Assembly: GCF_010015445.1 (NCBI RefSeq)
Contig: NC_053133.1
Coordinates: forward strand, 806,001 to 870,000
Direction: 5' to 3'
Length of the DNA: 64,000 nt
Origin: Perca fluviatilis
Lineage: Eukaryota > Chordata > Actinopteri > Perciformes > Percidae
Both the position numbers and the translations under genes were made by a program. Under the pieces are notes generated by a model. It saw only the letters and a program-made list of their open reading frames with translations. It ran no database searches and had not been told where the DNA came from. Of this stretch, positions 1 through 9,906 are shown in pieces (position 1 is the stretch's first letter; every line of letters begins with the position of its first letter).

Positions 1-48
1 TTTTGCCTCTTACCCCTTTAGCCTCTTATTGCAGTTTATTTTATAATA

Positions 49-66
49 GTGTGTGTCTGTGTGTGT

Positions 67-111
<45 letters not shown>
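49..111. repeat. (TG)n microsatellite
   Basis: About 30 TG dinucleotides with a few interruptions, ending in a short GCGCGC run. It is a simple repeat with no coding content. Confidence 0.95.
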
Positions 112-113
<2 letters not shown>

Positions 114-374
114 GTTTTGTTTTTTTAAGAAGTTCTCCGGTATAAAGAGGAAGATTGTGCCAGCTGGCTGTCCCAGGTGGTAATACCTTAGTTGGTCAGG
201 TAGTGATAATTAGTCATATTTGAACACAGAAGAATATTTATAACATACTTTACATCAGGAACACCACGCCCATCCATCCAATAACAAACATATGGCACTT
301 ATAGGAAAATCTGTTACCACCTGGTGTGATATTGGCTGATTGTGCCAGCAGTCATCAAACATGAAGCCTCTATT

Positions 375-545
375 GGCACTTTTCCATTACATGGTACCTG
401 CTCGACTCGCCTCGACTCTACTCGCCTTTTTTGGTTTTTCATTACGAAAAAAAGTACATGGTACCTGCTAACAGGTTCTTTTTTTAGTACAAGTGAGCTG
501 AGGCGATGCCAAAAGGTGACGTGAAAGCGACAGAAGGGGGTGTCC
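375..545. mobile_element. hAT-like non-autonomous element, one end
   Basis: The segment has the motif TTTTCCATTACATGGTACC followed by GCTCGACTCGCCTCGACTC, then a partial second copy of the GGTACCTGCT block. This layout resembles the terminal region of a widespread fish hAT-like repeat (recalled, not searched). I did not find the opposite end within the next 2 kb, so it is probably a truncated copy. Short open frames on both strands cross it and are taken as chance. Confidence 0.5.
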
Positions 546-1254
546 TGAACAAACCCATCATTTTTAAATGTTGTGACAATGTTGTGCTTCAATATGTGTC
601 CCTCCTTGCTGTCAATCTGGCTCTGCATCCATATATATATATAAAAAGGAGCACAGAAGGGCGACATTTAAGAATGGCTTGTGTATTGCTAAGGCCACAG
701 GGTCAAAATGAAATGATTTATTAAAACTTTAATAACAATAACTTATTTTACCAGTAAATTTCTGTTAAACTACAAGAACAACCACAAAAAGGTATTTTAC
801 AATAACTATGAATGCACCATGAGGCTGTCAAGGCGAGGCTGAGTCTGTGTTGTTTTTCAGACAACGGCAGCTACAGTCTGGTGTTACAATCCTCTCCAGT
901 GAAATACGGACACACTTTTACACCGTTTAGCTGTCAGCATTTTAACCGTGTTTACTCCAGCTACTAGCTAACAGTAGGCTAACGTTACCTGCTGTCGAGT
1001 GTAGTGTTGAATAACGTCCCGTGCGGCGATGTGTCAGTTCCCTCTAACGTCTGTTTTCGGAGTGCCATATTAGCACCGGATCTGTGGAGGTACGATGGAT
1101 CGCGTACAAACCAATAGGGTGGCGGAATGGTATACTGTATGTGTATACTTCTCATCCAACCACAATCAAATTCACTCTATCCAGATGGTGCGATTTAGCT
1201 GGATAGGTTGTTTTTTTTGTGTGTGTGTTTTTTTGAACGATGACAAGCCAAGCT
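546..1254. other. No gene seen
   Basis: There is no convincing coding frame. The stretch near 900-1100 contains GCTAAC/TAACGTTA motifs typical of fish intergenic or repeat DNA and may be internal sequence of the hAT-like element to its left. Confidence 0.4.
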
Positions 1255-1413
1255 AAAATTTAAGGAGTAGAAAGTAGAGATAATTGCGTGAAAATGTAAG
1301 GAGTAGAAGTAAAAGTCAGCTGTAAAATAATTACTCCAGTAAAGTATAGATACCCAAAATTTCTACTTAAGTAAGGTAACGAAGTATTTGTACTTTGTTA
1401 CTTGACACCTCTG
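1255..1413. mobile_element. AGTAAAAGTA-type MITE fragment
   Basis: The sequence is rich in GGAGTAGAAGTAAAAG and ends in CTTAAGTAAGGTAACGAAG, then TACTTTGTTACTTGACACC and TCTG. The same theme is present at 52865-53163, where both ends and an 8-bp target duplication can be seen, so this is read as a relative of that hAT-like MITE. The left end was not located. Confidence 0.5.
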
Positions 1414-1621
1414 AATAAAAGTGATTTTTTTTTTGTACTGACAGGCTCAGATTGTTACTAAAAGTATCTGACAACATTATCGATCTTAGGATGTGACTTT
1501 TTGTCCGAAGACAGTGGTGTGGAGAGTGGAATGCGAGATGAGAAAAAGGCGTTCAGGTAGTCTGTTGTTACGGAGTAGGCTACATAAATGATAGGCTCCT
1601 GTTTCTAAAAGATTTTCAATG
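1414..1621. other. Intergenic, with a short block shared with 52.4 kb
   Basis: Positions about 1436-1488 (CTGACAGGCTCAGATT, then CTGACAACATTAT) match about 52388-52427, so this is a fragment of the fold-back repeat annotated at 44655-53240. No gene is seen. Confidence 0.4.
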
Positions 1622-2326
1622 ACTTCCTTTGACACACTGAGCTTCTCTCTCCTCTCTCTTTCCTTCTGTGTGCATCCTTGTCCCAGAAATTCTTGTTACT
1701 AACCTAGCACTGGGGAGCTTATTCCCCGGAGTCCTTCTGTTTTTTTTTCGCCCTGCATGTTTCCTTGGATTAGGATGGCCCCTAAATCATAGTTGCAGTC
1801 GCCGCGTGGTCCTGCTGCACGCCCTGCTATGCCCTGTTACACCCTGCTATGCCCTGCAGTGCCCTCCTATGCTCTCCTCTGCCCTGCTACGTCCTGTAAC
1901 GCCCTGCAGTGCTGTTCTACGTCCTGTGACGCCCTGCTATACCCTGCTACGTCCTGTAACGCCCTGCAGTGCCCTGCTATGCCATGAACTACTACAACTA
2001 TTTCTAGTCACTGTTCCATTATCTTTATTGTGACTATTATTGTCACTGTACATCACACCTCCAACTGGCACCATCAGACACCGCCTACCAAGAGCCTGGG
2101 TCTGTCCGAGGTTTCTCCCTTAAAGGAAAATTTTCTCACCACCGAGGTTTCTTCCTTAAAAGGGAGTTTTTCCTTGCCACTGTCACACTAAATGCTCTTG
2201 GGAAAATTACTGGAATTGTTGGGTCTTTGTATATTATAGAGTGTGGTCTAGACCTACTCTATCTGTAAAGTGTCTTGAAATAACTGTTGTTATGATTTGA
2301 TACTATAAATAAAATTGAATTGATTG
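1622..2326 (+). mobile_element. L2 LINE, 3' UTR only
   Basis: This is a 5'-truncated copy of the L2 3' untranslated region found five times in the window. Landmarks in order are CTTCCTTTGACACACTGAGC, CCCAGAAAT, GGGGAGCTTATTCCCCGGAG, a tandem-repeat section, CACCGCCTACCAAGAGCCTG, a doubled TTTCTCCCTTAAA section, GTGGTCTAGACCTACTCTAT and the terminal GATTTGATACTATAAATAAA before a TTGAATTGA-type tail. The antisense copies at 23.5 kb and 25.0 kb carry the L2 reverse-transcriptase C-terminus immediately upstream of these landmarks, which identifies the family. No coding sequence remains here. Confidence 0.85.
1819..1985 (+). repeat. VNTR inside the L2 3' UTR
   Basis: This is a degenerate tandem repeat of roughly 10-bp units (CCCTGCTATG, CCCTGCAGTG, TCCTGTAACG) that alternate in higher-order patterns. 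Equivalent GC-rich repeats occupy the same place in the other L2 copies (about 23970-24020, 25330-25400 and 14645-14695) with different unit number and sequence. It gives an open frame in several registers, which explains the apparent 121-residue protein here. Confidence 0.8.
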
Positions 2327-2339
2327 TAATGGCTCAATA

Positions 2340-3785
2340 TTTGTTGTGACCACCAGCATGGCTTTCGACCTATGCGGTCAACTATGTCGGCTCTGCTGCT
2401 TTTCACTGAGCAGATACGTGCGTCTTTAAATAAGGGCCAGATTACCGGAGCTGTATACATTGATTTTCGAAAAGCTTTCGATACAGTTAATTATCAAATT
2501 TTGTTAAATAAACTTCTTACTTTTCATTTGTCCTCCTCTACAATAGATATGTTCAGATCATATTTAAGTGATAGATCTCAGGCTGTGAATATCGGTTTAG
2601 TAACTTCACAGCCACAAGTGTGTTCTACGGGAGTTCCACAGGGCAGTATTTTAGGTCCTTTACTTTTCCTTATGTATATTAATGATCTTCCTTATGTGTT
2701 TAATTTTTCTAGCTCTCTGCTATATGCTGATGACACTGTTATTTTTTTTTCTGGCTCAAATATTGATACAATTAATCACAAACTTAACACAGATCTCCAG
2801 CATTTACATAACTGGTTGCAAGAGAATCATTTAACACTTAATACCAATAAAACAGAATGCATGTACTTCCATTCATCTAGGAGACATTTATCCATATCCA
2901 ATCACATCTTGTTCTCTAATCAAAAACTTTCAGTTGTATCCACATATAAGTATCTTGGAGTCTCTCTTGACTCACATCTCACTTATTGTGAGCATGTCCA
3001 AACCCTAACCAGAAAGTTAAACCAAACGTTATTTGTTTATAGTAAAATTAGACCATATTTGCTGCTCTCTGTCTCAAAGACTTATCTTCATGCCATCATT
3101 ATGTCCACTTTGTCGTATTGTTTACCTGTTTGGTCACTTACAACAAATGAGATTCTTCAACCAGTAATAAGACTCTATAACAAAGCCTATAAGCTACATG
3201 TTAGGCTTCCTGGATGGACTCACCGCTGTACTGCACTATCTCTGTGTAATGCTTTGACATTTGAGAATTATAAATTAAGCCATGGGATAAAACTGTATTA
3301 TCAAATTTTAAATGGTCACACTGCAGCTGCTCTGTCTACGTTGGTTCCAAAACCCAGTTCAAGGTCCGAGCGCATTACGAGATCTGCTACAAATGGACTT
3401 TTGCCTCTACCGGCTTTTAGAAACTGTTATGGACAGAGATCTTTTTTCTATGTGCTCACTAAAGTCTGGAATGACATTCCACAGCACATCAGAACTATAA
3501 AGTCAATAAGATAATTTAAATTAACATTTGCTCGCTATTTAATGGAGAGGTATACCTGTGACCATTGAGTCTACTTTATGGCTTTGCCCTGTTGCTCATT
3601 CTCCTGGTCTGTGTGTTTGTTACTGTTCTGTCTAGGAGTTTTTGTTGTGTATGTGGTGTTTATGTTCTGCAGAGCAGGAACCTGCTGAAAATCAGTTTTA
3701 CACTGAGTCAGGCCCGATTGTCTTTAATCTTTTCCTGTTTAATAAATAAAAAATGAAAATGAAAAAATAAATGAAAATTTAAATA
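2340..3785 (+). mobile_element. 5'-truncated non-LTR retrotransposon (jockey superfamily)
   Basis: A LINE fragment starts inside the reverse-transcriptase domain, immediately downstream of the L2 3' end, and runs through the stop codon and a 3' UTR to an A-rich tail of AATAAA/TGAAAA units near 3745-3785. The endonuclease and first part of the RT are missing, as expected of 5' truncation. The clade (CR1, L2 or Rex1-type) cannot be settled without a tree. Confidence 0.85.
2348..3514 (+). CDS. LINE reverse transcriptase, C-terminal part (partial)
   Basis: This is an uninterrupted frame of about 388 codons, open at the 5' end, where the element is truncated. The first internal Met is at 2372. 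From the N-terminal side it reads HGFRPMRST, then AVYIDFRKAFDTVN (first catalytic Asp region), GVPQGSILGPLLF, LLYADDTVIF (the YADD active site) and TYKYLGVSLD, followed by a C-terminal thumb and tail region ending WNDIPQHIRTIKSIR. These are the ordered RT motifs of jockey-superfamily LINEs. The product would copy LINE RNA at nicked target DNA, but without the endonuclease it is not autonomous. The clean frame suggests a comparatively young insertion. Confidence 0.9.
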   Translation, partial: DHQHGFRPMRSTMSALLLFTEQIRASLNKGQITGAVYIDFRKAFDTVNYQILLNKLLTFHLSSSTIDMFRSYLSDRSQAVNIGLVTSQPQVCSTGVPQGSILGPLLFLMYINDLPYVFNFSSSLLYADDTVIFFSGSNIDTINHKLNTDLQHLHNWLQENHLTLNTNKTECMYFHSSRRHLSISNHILFSNQKLSVVSTYKYLGVSLDSHLTYCEHVQTLTRKLNQTLFVYSKIRPYLLLSVSKTYLHAIIMSTLSYCLPVWSLTTNEILQPVIRLYNKAYKLHVRLPGWTHRCTALSLCNALTFENYKLSHGIKLYYQILNGHTAAALSTLVPKPSSRSERITRSATNGLLPLPAFRNCYGQRSFFYVLTKVWNDIPQHIRTIKSIR

Positions 3786-3994
3786 ATTTCGACAATGTGG
3801 ATGGATTATAATTGGATGGCCGCCTGTATTCATTTGAGCCAGAGTAGGCTATGAATGAAGTATACGCATGAAGAGCAGACGGGGGAAGAGAGAGAGGCTG
3901 CAGCTGCGTGCAGTGTTTTGTGCAGTCTATAGGCTATAATACATCCATGGTTTTGTGTTATCTAAAAGGTTTTCAATAAAAACAATGGTTTGTA

Positions 3995-4225
3995 TTTGCT
4001 CATGTCTCACAGCCCTGGGCTCTCATTTATAAAACTGTGCGTAGGATCCTTACTAAAAGTGTACGTACGCCTAAAAGCCAAAAATGACGTACGCCAAAAA
4101 ACATTCAGGTTTATAAAACCATGCGTACGCATACCTGTAAGCAATGTTCCCTTTATAAATCACAGATTACCCACAAGTGTGCGTACGTGAATCAGCCTCT
4201 TATCCCGCCCTGTACACCAATACCA
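3995..4225. mobile_element. MITE with repeated GTACGC motif, copy A
   Basis: The segment contains many TGCGTACG/CGTACGC motifs separated by TTTATAAA blocks and a GGATCCTTAC landmark. It matches 34225-34432 in the opposite orientation, including the landmarks AAGCAATGTTCCCTTTATAA and GAATCAGCCTCTTATC in their reverse complement. Superfamily is not assigned. Confidence 0.65.
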
Positions 4226-5522
4226 TTTTTGATGACCCTGGCATGCAATTGTTCTTTCGTTACACCAAATCATGACGAGTGACGGGGGAAAAAGCAAACA
4301 ACTTCTCAGACGCTCGGAAAAGATCTTTGGTCACATCAGTCTATTAGACACAAATGCATGGGGAAATGGGGCGCAGGTTGGAAAAAAACGGTAGTTACCC
4401 TTGATGTTTTCTCAGATCAGGTCGAGTCTGAACCTTTTTGTCACCAGACTGAACTGTAAAGAGAGAATTGAGGGGAGGCTACTGCCTTGTGTGCTGTGGA
4501 GACAGTGGGGACAGATTGGCTTTTGGGTGTTATGTGATTGATGAAACTAGACAAAGGCATCCAAATCCTTTAGGATTGTTAACGTGATAAGCAAGCAATT
4601 AAAACAGCAAAGTAGTTAGAAAACAGCACAATCAGTAGAGAAGAAAAACCTTTACCCTTGAGCTGCAATTGTAAGAAAATGTTGGCAAGTGGACTCAAAC
4701 ACAGAACACAAACCAGAAAGCAGATAAGGTTTAACAGGTTTATATAGGGGTGTCCCTTTCCCTTATTAGTGGATCCCATGGGACCTTATTTATGAAAAAA
4801 ATAGGTATAGTAGTAAATGGCAAGAGACAAATCATTTTTTGACCCCATTTGAATTGTGTCATGAATTACACATATGTTTGTCAATTTAAAAGATAATTTT
4901 GCAAGTCAAGAAAGTCACAGGTTGTTGTAGTGCCACTTTGTTTTGTGTGAAACCGCTCCTTGAACTACATTTCAATCAGGAGAGACTTTGTTGCAGATAT
5001 GCAAAGATTTATTGTACATATACATATGAAATATAAAGTCGTCTTTGGAGATTAGACTCCATCGTTATAAAATAATTTTTTAGAGGGGTAGAGAAACAAG
5101 ACATATCCCCCCGATGGAGTCTAGACACTGGTGGTCTTATCATGCGTGTACACGTGATTACACACAAAGCAATGATTGTTGCCAAGCAACACACTCCTAT
5201 CCAAAGTGAACTTTAACTTCTTCAAACACTGAAGTATTGTAACTTGTATGTAGATTTGTACGCACTGCATAGCATTCTCACAGCTAAATTAAACAACACG
5301 AAAAGCATGGAAATCGATTACTAGCCCAATCAAAAACAAATGTAATGGCGTATTGCGGACAGTTGAGGAAGAAATGGAAAGATCTTTTAACAAAAGGAAT
5401 CATCAGTTCCTTCACCAAAAATGTCTACTGTATATACAGCACTATCATAATTTATGTTTTCGGGATTGAACGTCATCTCAGAGCTGTCAACCCCAATGGT
5501 TAAAGTGGATAACTTAGAATGT
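4226..5522. other. No gene seen
   Basis: About 1.3 kb has only short open frames and no recognisable domain. Around 4380-4400 there is a short resemblance (GGAAAAAAACGGTAGTTA) to the outer end of the fold-back repeat near 53220. Confidence 0.4.
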
Positions 5523-6028
5523 TAGTCTCGCATTGCCAGACCTCTGGCTAGTCCACGCAGCAATCTGGGATGGAAGAAAAACGGGCTCTGGTTTATTGGC
5601 ATTTCTTTAAACCAATCACGTCATGCACCTAGTGGAGCCCAGGTGCCTCTGCAAAATAGCCTCAGGAAGGAACTTGTTTTGGTGGAACGTGTGTACATTC
5701 AAAGGTTATTTATTCGTGCAACAGAAAACTCAGATTGGACAGATATTCTAGCTAGCTGTCTGGATTTACCCTGCAGAGATCTGAGGAGCAGTTAACCATA
5801 GTCCTCACAAATCCACCAGAGTTTAAAATTACACAACACATTCTCACACCCAACTCGTAAAATAAGGACGTTCGGTCAGGAGCCTTTCTCGTTCTTATTT
5901 GACGTTAAAAGTCTCCTTTAGCGTCTCATGTAAACGTGCTTGGTCGCCACTATTGCCATCCCTTTTTCGTCCCTTTTGACGCGCTTGGTCGGGACGGGTG
6001 AACGGAATCGCGGAGGTTGGGTTTAGGA

Positions 6029-6445
6029 GAAAAACAACGGGGAAAGGAGTCCTCAAAAGACGGCAAACACACCGCGGGTGAAGCGCGACAATAACGGAAT
6101 CGCGGAGGTTGGGTTTAGGAGAAAAACAACGGGGAAAGGACGCCTCAAAAGCCGGGAAACACACGCCGTAGACGGGGGAAACAAAAGAAAAACAACGGGG
6201 AAAGGACGCCTCAAAAGCCGGGAAACACACGCCGTAGATGGGGAAACAAAACGCCATAGACGGGGGAAACAAAAGAAAAACAACGGGGAAAGGACACCTC
6301 AAAAGCCGGGAAACACACGCCGGAGACGGGGAAACAAAACGCCATAGACGGGGGAAACAAAAGAAAAACAACGGGGAAAGGACGCCTCAAAAGCCGGGAA
6401 ACACACCCCGGAGACGGGGAAACAAAACGCCACACGCGGGGCGCG
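6029..6445. repeat. Minisatellite, 66 to 92-bp units
   Basis: The anchor GAAAAACAACGGGG recurs at 6029, 6121, 6187, 6275 and 6363, giving spacings of 92, 66, 88 and 88. The length difference comes from an optional GGGGAAACAAAACGCCATAG segment. All units share AAAGGACGCCTCAAAAGCC and GGGAAACACACGCC. Overlapping open frames on both strands are produced by the repeat and are not genes. Confidence 0.9.
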
Positions 6446-6500
6446 AACCCGAGTCTCCTGAGTGAAAGTCCAGTGTTTTACCCATCCACCACGCCAACCA
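6428..6500 (-). other. tRNA-like segment within the CAAC...GTTG element
   Basis: Read on the minus strand, this has TGGCGTGGTGGATGGG (similar to a pol III A box), then GGACTTTCACTCAGGAGAC, then GGTTCGCGCCC (a good B box). The order and A-B spacing are tRNA-like. The corresponding part of the second copy of the element (56630-56706) keeps GGTGGATGGGT, GGACTTTCA, CAGGAGAC and GGTTCG. I did not find a full cloverleaf, so it is not called a tRNA gene. It could be a captured SINE head or an internal promoter. Confidence 0.45.
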
Positions 6501-6825
6501 CCATCCTTACGCAGCAATTTCCCATTACATACCACTCGCTAAATCTCATCCAACTGCAGCTCTCCCCAGTACGTTACACAAATACGCCGAAGGGTGCCTT
6601 TTTCGTCGCATCAGACGCTGAAGGACACTGCCCAAACGTACTTATTTTACGAGTTCGGAATGAGAACGGGTTGAATTACAACACAAAGAAAGAGGAAGGT
6701 AACGGGACATCTGAAAAGAGTAACATCCGGCGGAATTTTCGTCAGAATGAGATCAATCCGGAAGTGAAACGTTGTGGATATAGACTACTCGGACGTATTC
6801 ACCATTCTGTAGTGAAATTTTTTTC

Positions 6826-7218
6826 TTGCTTTCTCCTCCTGCTTTCATGTTAATAGTTCTCCAAATGAGTGACATTGCTAGGCCAAACTCAGCTTTAAAT
6901 CTTCAGTGGGTATCCACTATCTCCAAGGAGAAGACCATTTACTCTCCCTTCCTCAAATTCCAGATAAAGTGCGCTCTCTCTGAGAATGCCAGCATCATTA
7001 GTCAACCCAAGCAATCTTTCAACGGGGTCCACAAAGGCCATGTCCGAGTTGCAGACAATTTATTCATTAATATGATGGAAACCTGTTCGCTTGACATACA
7101 AATAATCATAGTCAGAAGACACGCATTAGATGAGGTCACAAATACACAAATAGAATCTACTAGTAGAGTCACTGGAGTACCGACTACTACTGAGTCTGGA
7201 ACAACGATCTGGAGATGA
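6826..7218 (+). other. Unrecognised 130-codon open frame
   Basis: The frame from ATG at 6826 to the stop before 7219 shows no motif, signal peptide or repeat that I recognise. It starts at the edge of a MITE and its composition is unremarkable. There is no visible splice structure or promoter. It is most likely a chance frame, and is listed because the 6793-7320 interval is not explained by any repeat I know. Confidence 0.12.
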
Positions 7219-7332
7219 GTGGAAGAAAAGGGGGGTTGATATACTGTTGGTTGATGAGCTCATTGTAGCCAAGTGTGTGGTAAGCCAGGAGAGATGATGA
7301 GCTGATTGCTCTGATTAATAGCAAAACAGGAA

Positions 7333-7402
7333 CAACACACACACACACACGCACACTCACACACATGCACGCACGCACGCACGACCACACACACACACAA
7401 AC
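7333..7402. repeat. (CA)n/(CACG)n microsatellite
   Basis: A compound CA repeat with a GCAC-rich centre. Cysteine- and valine-rich minus-strand frames crossing it are artefacts. Confidence 0.9.
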
Positions 7403-7479
7403 AGGGGGTGAGGAAGACACAAGAGAAGTGGGGAACACAGGGAAACTCAAGGGAAAGACAGGAGCACTGCTGTGGCTGT

Positions 7480-7870
7480 GACAAAAACTCGACAGGAAGT
7501 CAGTTGTGGGAGCTGTGCTATTAGATTTTAGTGCAGCATTTGATATTATAGATCATGAGCTACTACTCATGAAGCTATCTGCTTATAGATTCAGAGACGA
7601 TTGATTGGATGAAAAGTTACTTGTTTGATAGACAACAATGTGTGATGTTTAACGGCATCATCTCAAACATGGAGACTTGCAGTATTCCACAAGGAAGTTG
7701 CCTGGGTCCTCTTCTTTATTTTTTATTCTTTGTAAATGATATGCCATATGTATTAAAAAATGCAGGCATGGAAATCTACGCAGATGACACTACAATTTAC
7801 ATCTCTGCAGAGAACATCAAACTAGTCAATAGGCTGCTTCAACAAGAGTTAATCTCCAGGGGCGGTGATG
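7480..7870 (+). pseudogene. LINE reverse transcriptase fragment, decayed
   Basis: The frame from 7492 reads AVLLDFSAAFDIIDHELLL, an RT palm motif. A stop and a small frameshift near 7600 follow, then MKSYLFDRQQCV, CSIPQGSCLGPLLY and MEIYADDTTIYIS, with homology lost near 7860. The FSAAFD, PQGS and YADD boxes occur in the correct order. Both the upstream (endonuclease) and downstream (thumb) parts are missing, so this is a short relic truncated at both ends. Clade is not assigned. Confidence 0.8.
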
Positions 7871-8949
7871 TAACCATAGACAGTAAAATGGACTAAGTGA
7901 CGCCGTAGACTTGCAACGGAGACCAGTGAAGGATATTAGAAGCACTTTTCCGGTGATGGCTGAGCGTTACTGAGCAGCCTCCAACTGAGCTTGAAGACGT
8001 AGATGTGACGTGAGCAACCTGTCTGAAAGTTGGAAGTCTTCTGGTAGCTGTGCCAAGAGAAATCTCAATCATTCCCAATCTTACAGAGACGGAGAGTGTA
8101 GGTATATGTAAGGAGATAACATAGGCACAGGCTAATTATTGCTAAATAAAATGCTAGTTAACATTAGTAATTAAACTTAAACAGCTAATGTAAGTCCAAA
8201 CTGCCTGTGAGCTTCTCCTGTACTATCATATATATAATATAACTGTAATTCCTCTACTATGCGACAGAAAGTCGCGTGGTTATGACACAATCGTTAGCCT
8301 ATTTTTATAAAAACGTCTGCTACGGAGCCATAACGTGAGCTACAAGGTAATGGAGCCTTTTTTACATTGTTGTGTTTCTTTAGAAATAAACAATGGACAA
8401 ATAGAGTCTTTAAACGCTTCAGATGTAAAGTTCTTGCTGTCAAAGTGATGCCAAAATGAATGGCAGTCAATGGAATGCTAACGGCAGGTGATAGCTTGAT
8501 AGCATCAAAATGGCTCCATAGGAGGTACGCTTTGTTGAGGCTCGCTTACCCCCTTGGATGTAACTCACATCAAACACCATACATGGGCATGCTAAACACG
8601 TAGCAATATATTCATGTAGTACATCTGCTTAACAGGACAAAGCTCGGCTAAAAACCCATGATAACCATTTTTACTTATACAAAACAGGACTCCAACACCA
8701 AGCAACTAAATGAGCACATAGGAAAAGCATTTTACTCCATACTATCCGCACAAATGATATGTCATATGAAAGGGGAACTCCGCTGATAGCAGCCAAAGAA
8801 GAGCAAAAAAGTAACCTGAATTTACAGCCATAATCATAAATTATGTCTTACCTTTGCTGTTTTGTGATGAAAAGTTGTGTTTGAAGGCATATCGACGCTG
8901 CTAAGTGTTATTCCAATGTTTTTGTGTCACTTTGAAATAGTTCCTGACA
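7871..8949. other. No gene seen
   Basis: About 1.1 kb has no frame above 62 codons and no repeat that I could name. Confidence 0.4.
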
Positions 8950-8957
8950 GTCTACCG

Positions 8958-9326
8958 TAGGGCTGGGGGCGATATGGAGAAAATCGAATAGCACAATAAT
9001 TTTGACCAAATACCTCGATATCGATACCGCAACGATATTGTAGTGTTGACTATTGGTGCTTTCACTAAATATTTACACAGTGCGATTTTTGATAAATAAT
9101 CATCAGTAATGTGGATATAATGACTAAGTGGGTAAAGGCAAATAATAGAACAGTTACAGCAGTCTGGTAAGTTCAGAAAATGACGTAACTTTACTGTACT
9201 GCAGCCTTTAAAACCAGTAAAAGACAATACTTATGCCATATTACGATATTAGATATCCCAAATCTAAGACGATATCTAGTCTCATATCACGATATCAATA
9301 TAATATCGATATATTGCCCAGCTCTA
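8958..9326. mobile_element. hAT-like MITE (TAGGGCTGGG...CCCAGCTCTA), copy A
   Basis: The element is 369 bp with terminal inverted repeats TAGGGCTGGG / CCCAGCTCTA and GATAT-rich subterminal regions. An exact 8-bp target duplication GTCTACCG flanks it at 8950-8957 and 9327-9334, the hallmark of hAT insertion. A second, one-end-truncated copy in the opposite orientation is at 31849-32173. The 91-codon minus-strand frame here is mirrored by a plus-strand frame in that copy; it lies in non-coding MITE sequence. Confidence 0.9.
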
Positions 9327-9334
9327 GTCTACCG

Positions 9335-9780
9335 GTATTTTCAGTTTAGGGGAGGAGGTTTTAACATGGAGTACATAGGAGGCATCTATTGGCCTACAGT
9401 GTATAAGCCTCATTATGCTGTTGATTGATGATTGATCATGAGACTGTCACTAAATTCTATTGACTGACAGTTCAACAGAAGTGTCAATCATGCAATTTGA
9501 AAAATGGATTCTCAATAGCTGCTCAATAGCTTACAGTGTCTGACTTTCGTCTCAACTGCATTATGCAAAATGCGCACAGATACTAGAGCGCACAGCATAC
9601 CACAGTTTTCATTCTATTTTGAATTATATTGTCATTTGTTTTCTACGAAATCCACAACACTCGTTTTTTTCCAGGTAGACGGAAAAAGAAAATGTTCAAA
9701 ACTTTTCACAGGTAATGTTTAGCTGTTGTGCTATGGGATATTTTCTCTAACAAGTTACAGTTTTGTAGACCTAGTAATTG
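9335..9780. other. No gene seen
   Basis: Unannotated sequence without long frames or recognised repeats. Confidence 0.4.
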
Positions 9781-9906
9781 AAGAGAGAGAGGGGGAATGA
9801 CATGCAGCAAAGGGCCACAGGTCGGAGTCAAACCGGGCTCACTGCATCGAGGAGTAAACCTCTATATATGGTCGCCCGCTCTACCAACTGAGATATCCAG
9901 GTGCCC
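9781..9906 (-). mobile_element. tRNA-derived SINE, inside L2 3' UTR (copy A)
   Basis: On the minus strand this reads GGGCACCTGGATATCTCAGT, TTGGTAGAGCGGGCGACC (A box), TATATAGAGGTTTACTCCTC, then CGGTTTGACTCCGACCTG (B box region) and a CATGTCATTCCCCCTCTCTC body. It is joined directly to an L2 3' end at 9907. Its own 3' tail is missing, so the 9781 edge is probably the 5' truncation point of the L2 insertion that carried it. Confidence 0.85.

Larger units (their letters stand above)
5834..6673. mobile_element. CAAC...GTTG element, copy 1 (7-bp target duplication)
   Basis: The element is 840 bp. Its left end CAACACATTCTCAC and right end GAATGAGAACGGGTTG form imperfect terminal inverted repeats of about 33 bp that include ACTCGTAAAATAAG and its complement. 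It is flanked on both sides by AATTACA (5827-5833 and 6674-6680). A second copy with the same ends lies at 56466-58916, also flanked by a 7-bp repeat. It carries a minisatellite and a tRNA-like segment but no transposase, so it is non-autonomous. A 7-bp duplication does not fit hAT (8) or Tc1 (TA); the superfamily is open. Confidence 0.75.
5523..6792. mobile_element. Fish MITE beginning GTCTCGCATTGCCAGACC, split by a later insertion
   Basis: The left part (5523-5833) has GTCTCGCATTGCCAGACC, GCTCTGGTTTATTGGCATTT and CTGCAGAGATCTGAGGAGC. The right part (6674-6792) resumes with ACACAAAGAAAG and ends near GGATATAGACTACTC. The two halves are separated by the element at 5834-6673, which duplicated AATTACA on insertion. 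I recall this as a common teleost repeat; superfamily is not determined. Confidence 0.65.

Noticed and set aside
1668..2033. 121-codon frame with Pro/Cys/Leu-rich repeats
   Set aside because: It is the VNTR in the L2 3' UTR read as protein.
5895..6535. Several 70 to 158-codon frames on both strands
   Set aside because: All come from the 66/88-bp minisatellite, whose unit length keeps multiple frames open; the repeated protein segments mirror the DNA units.
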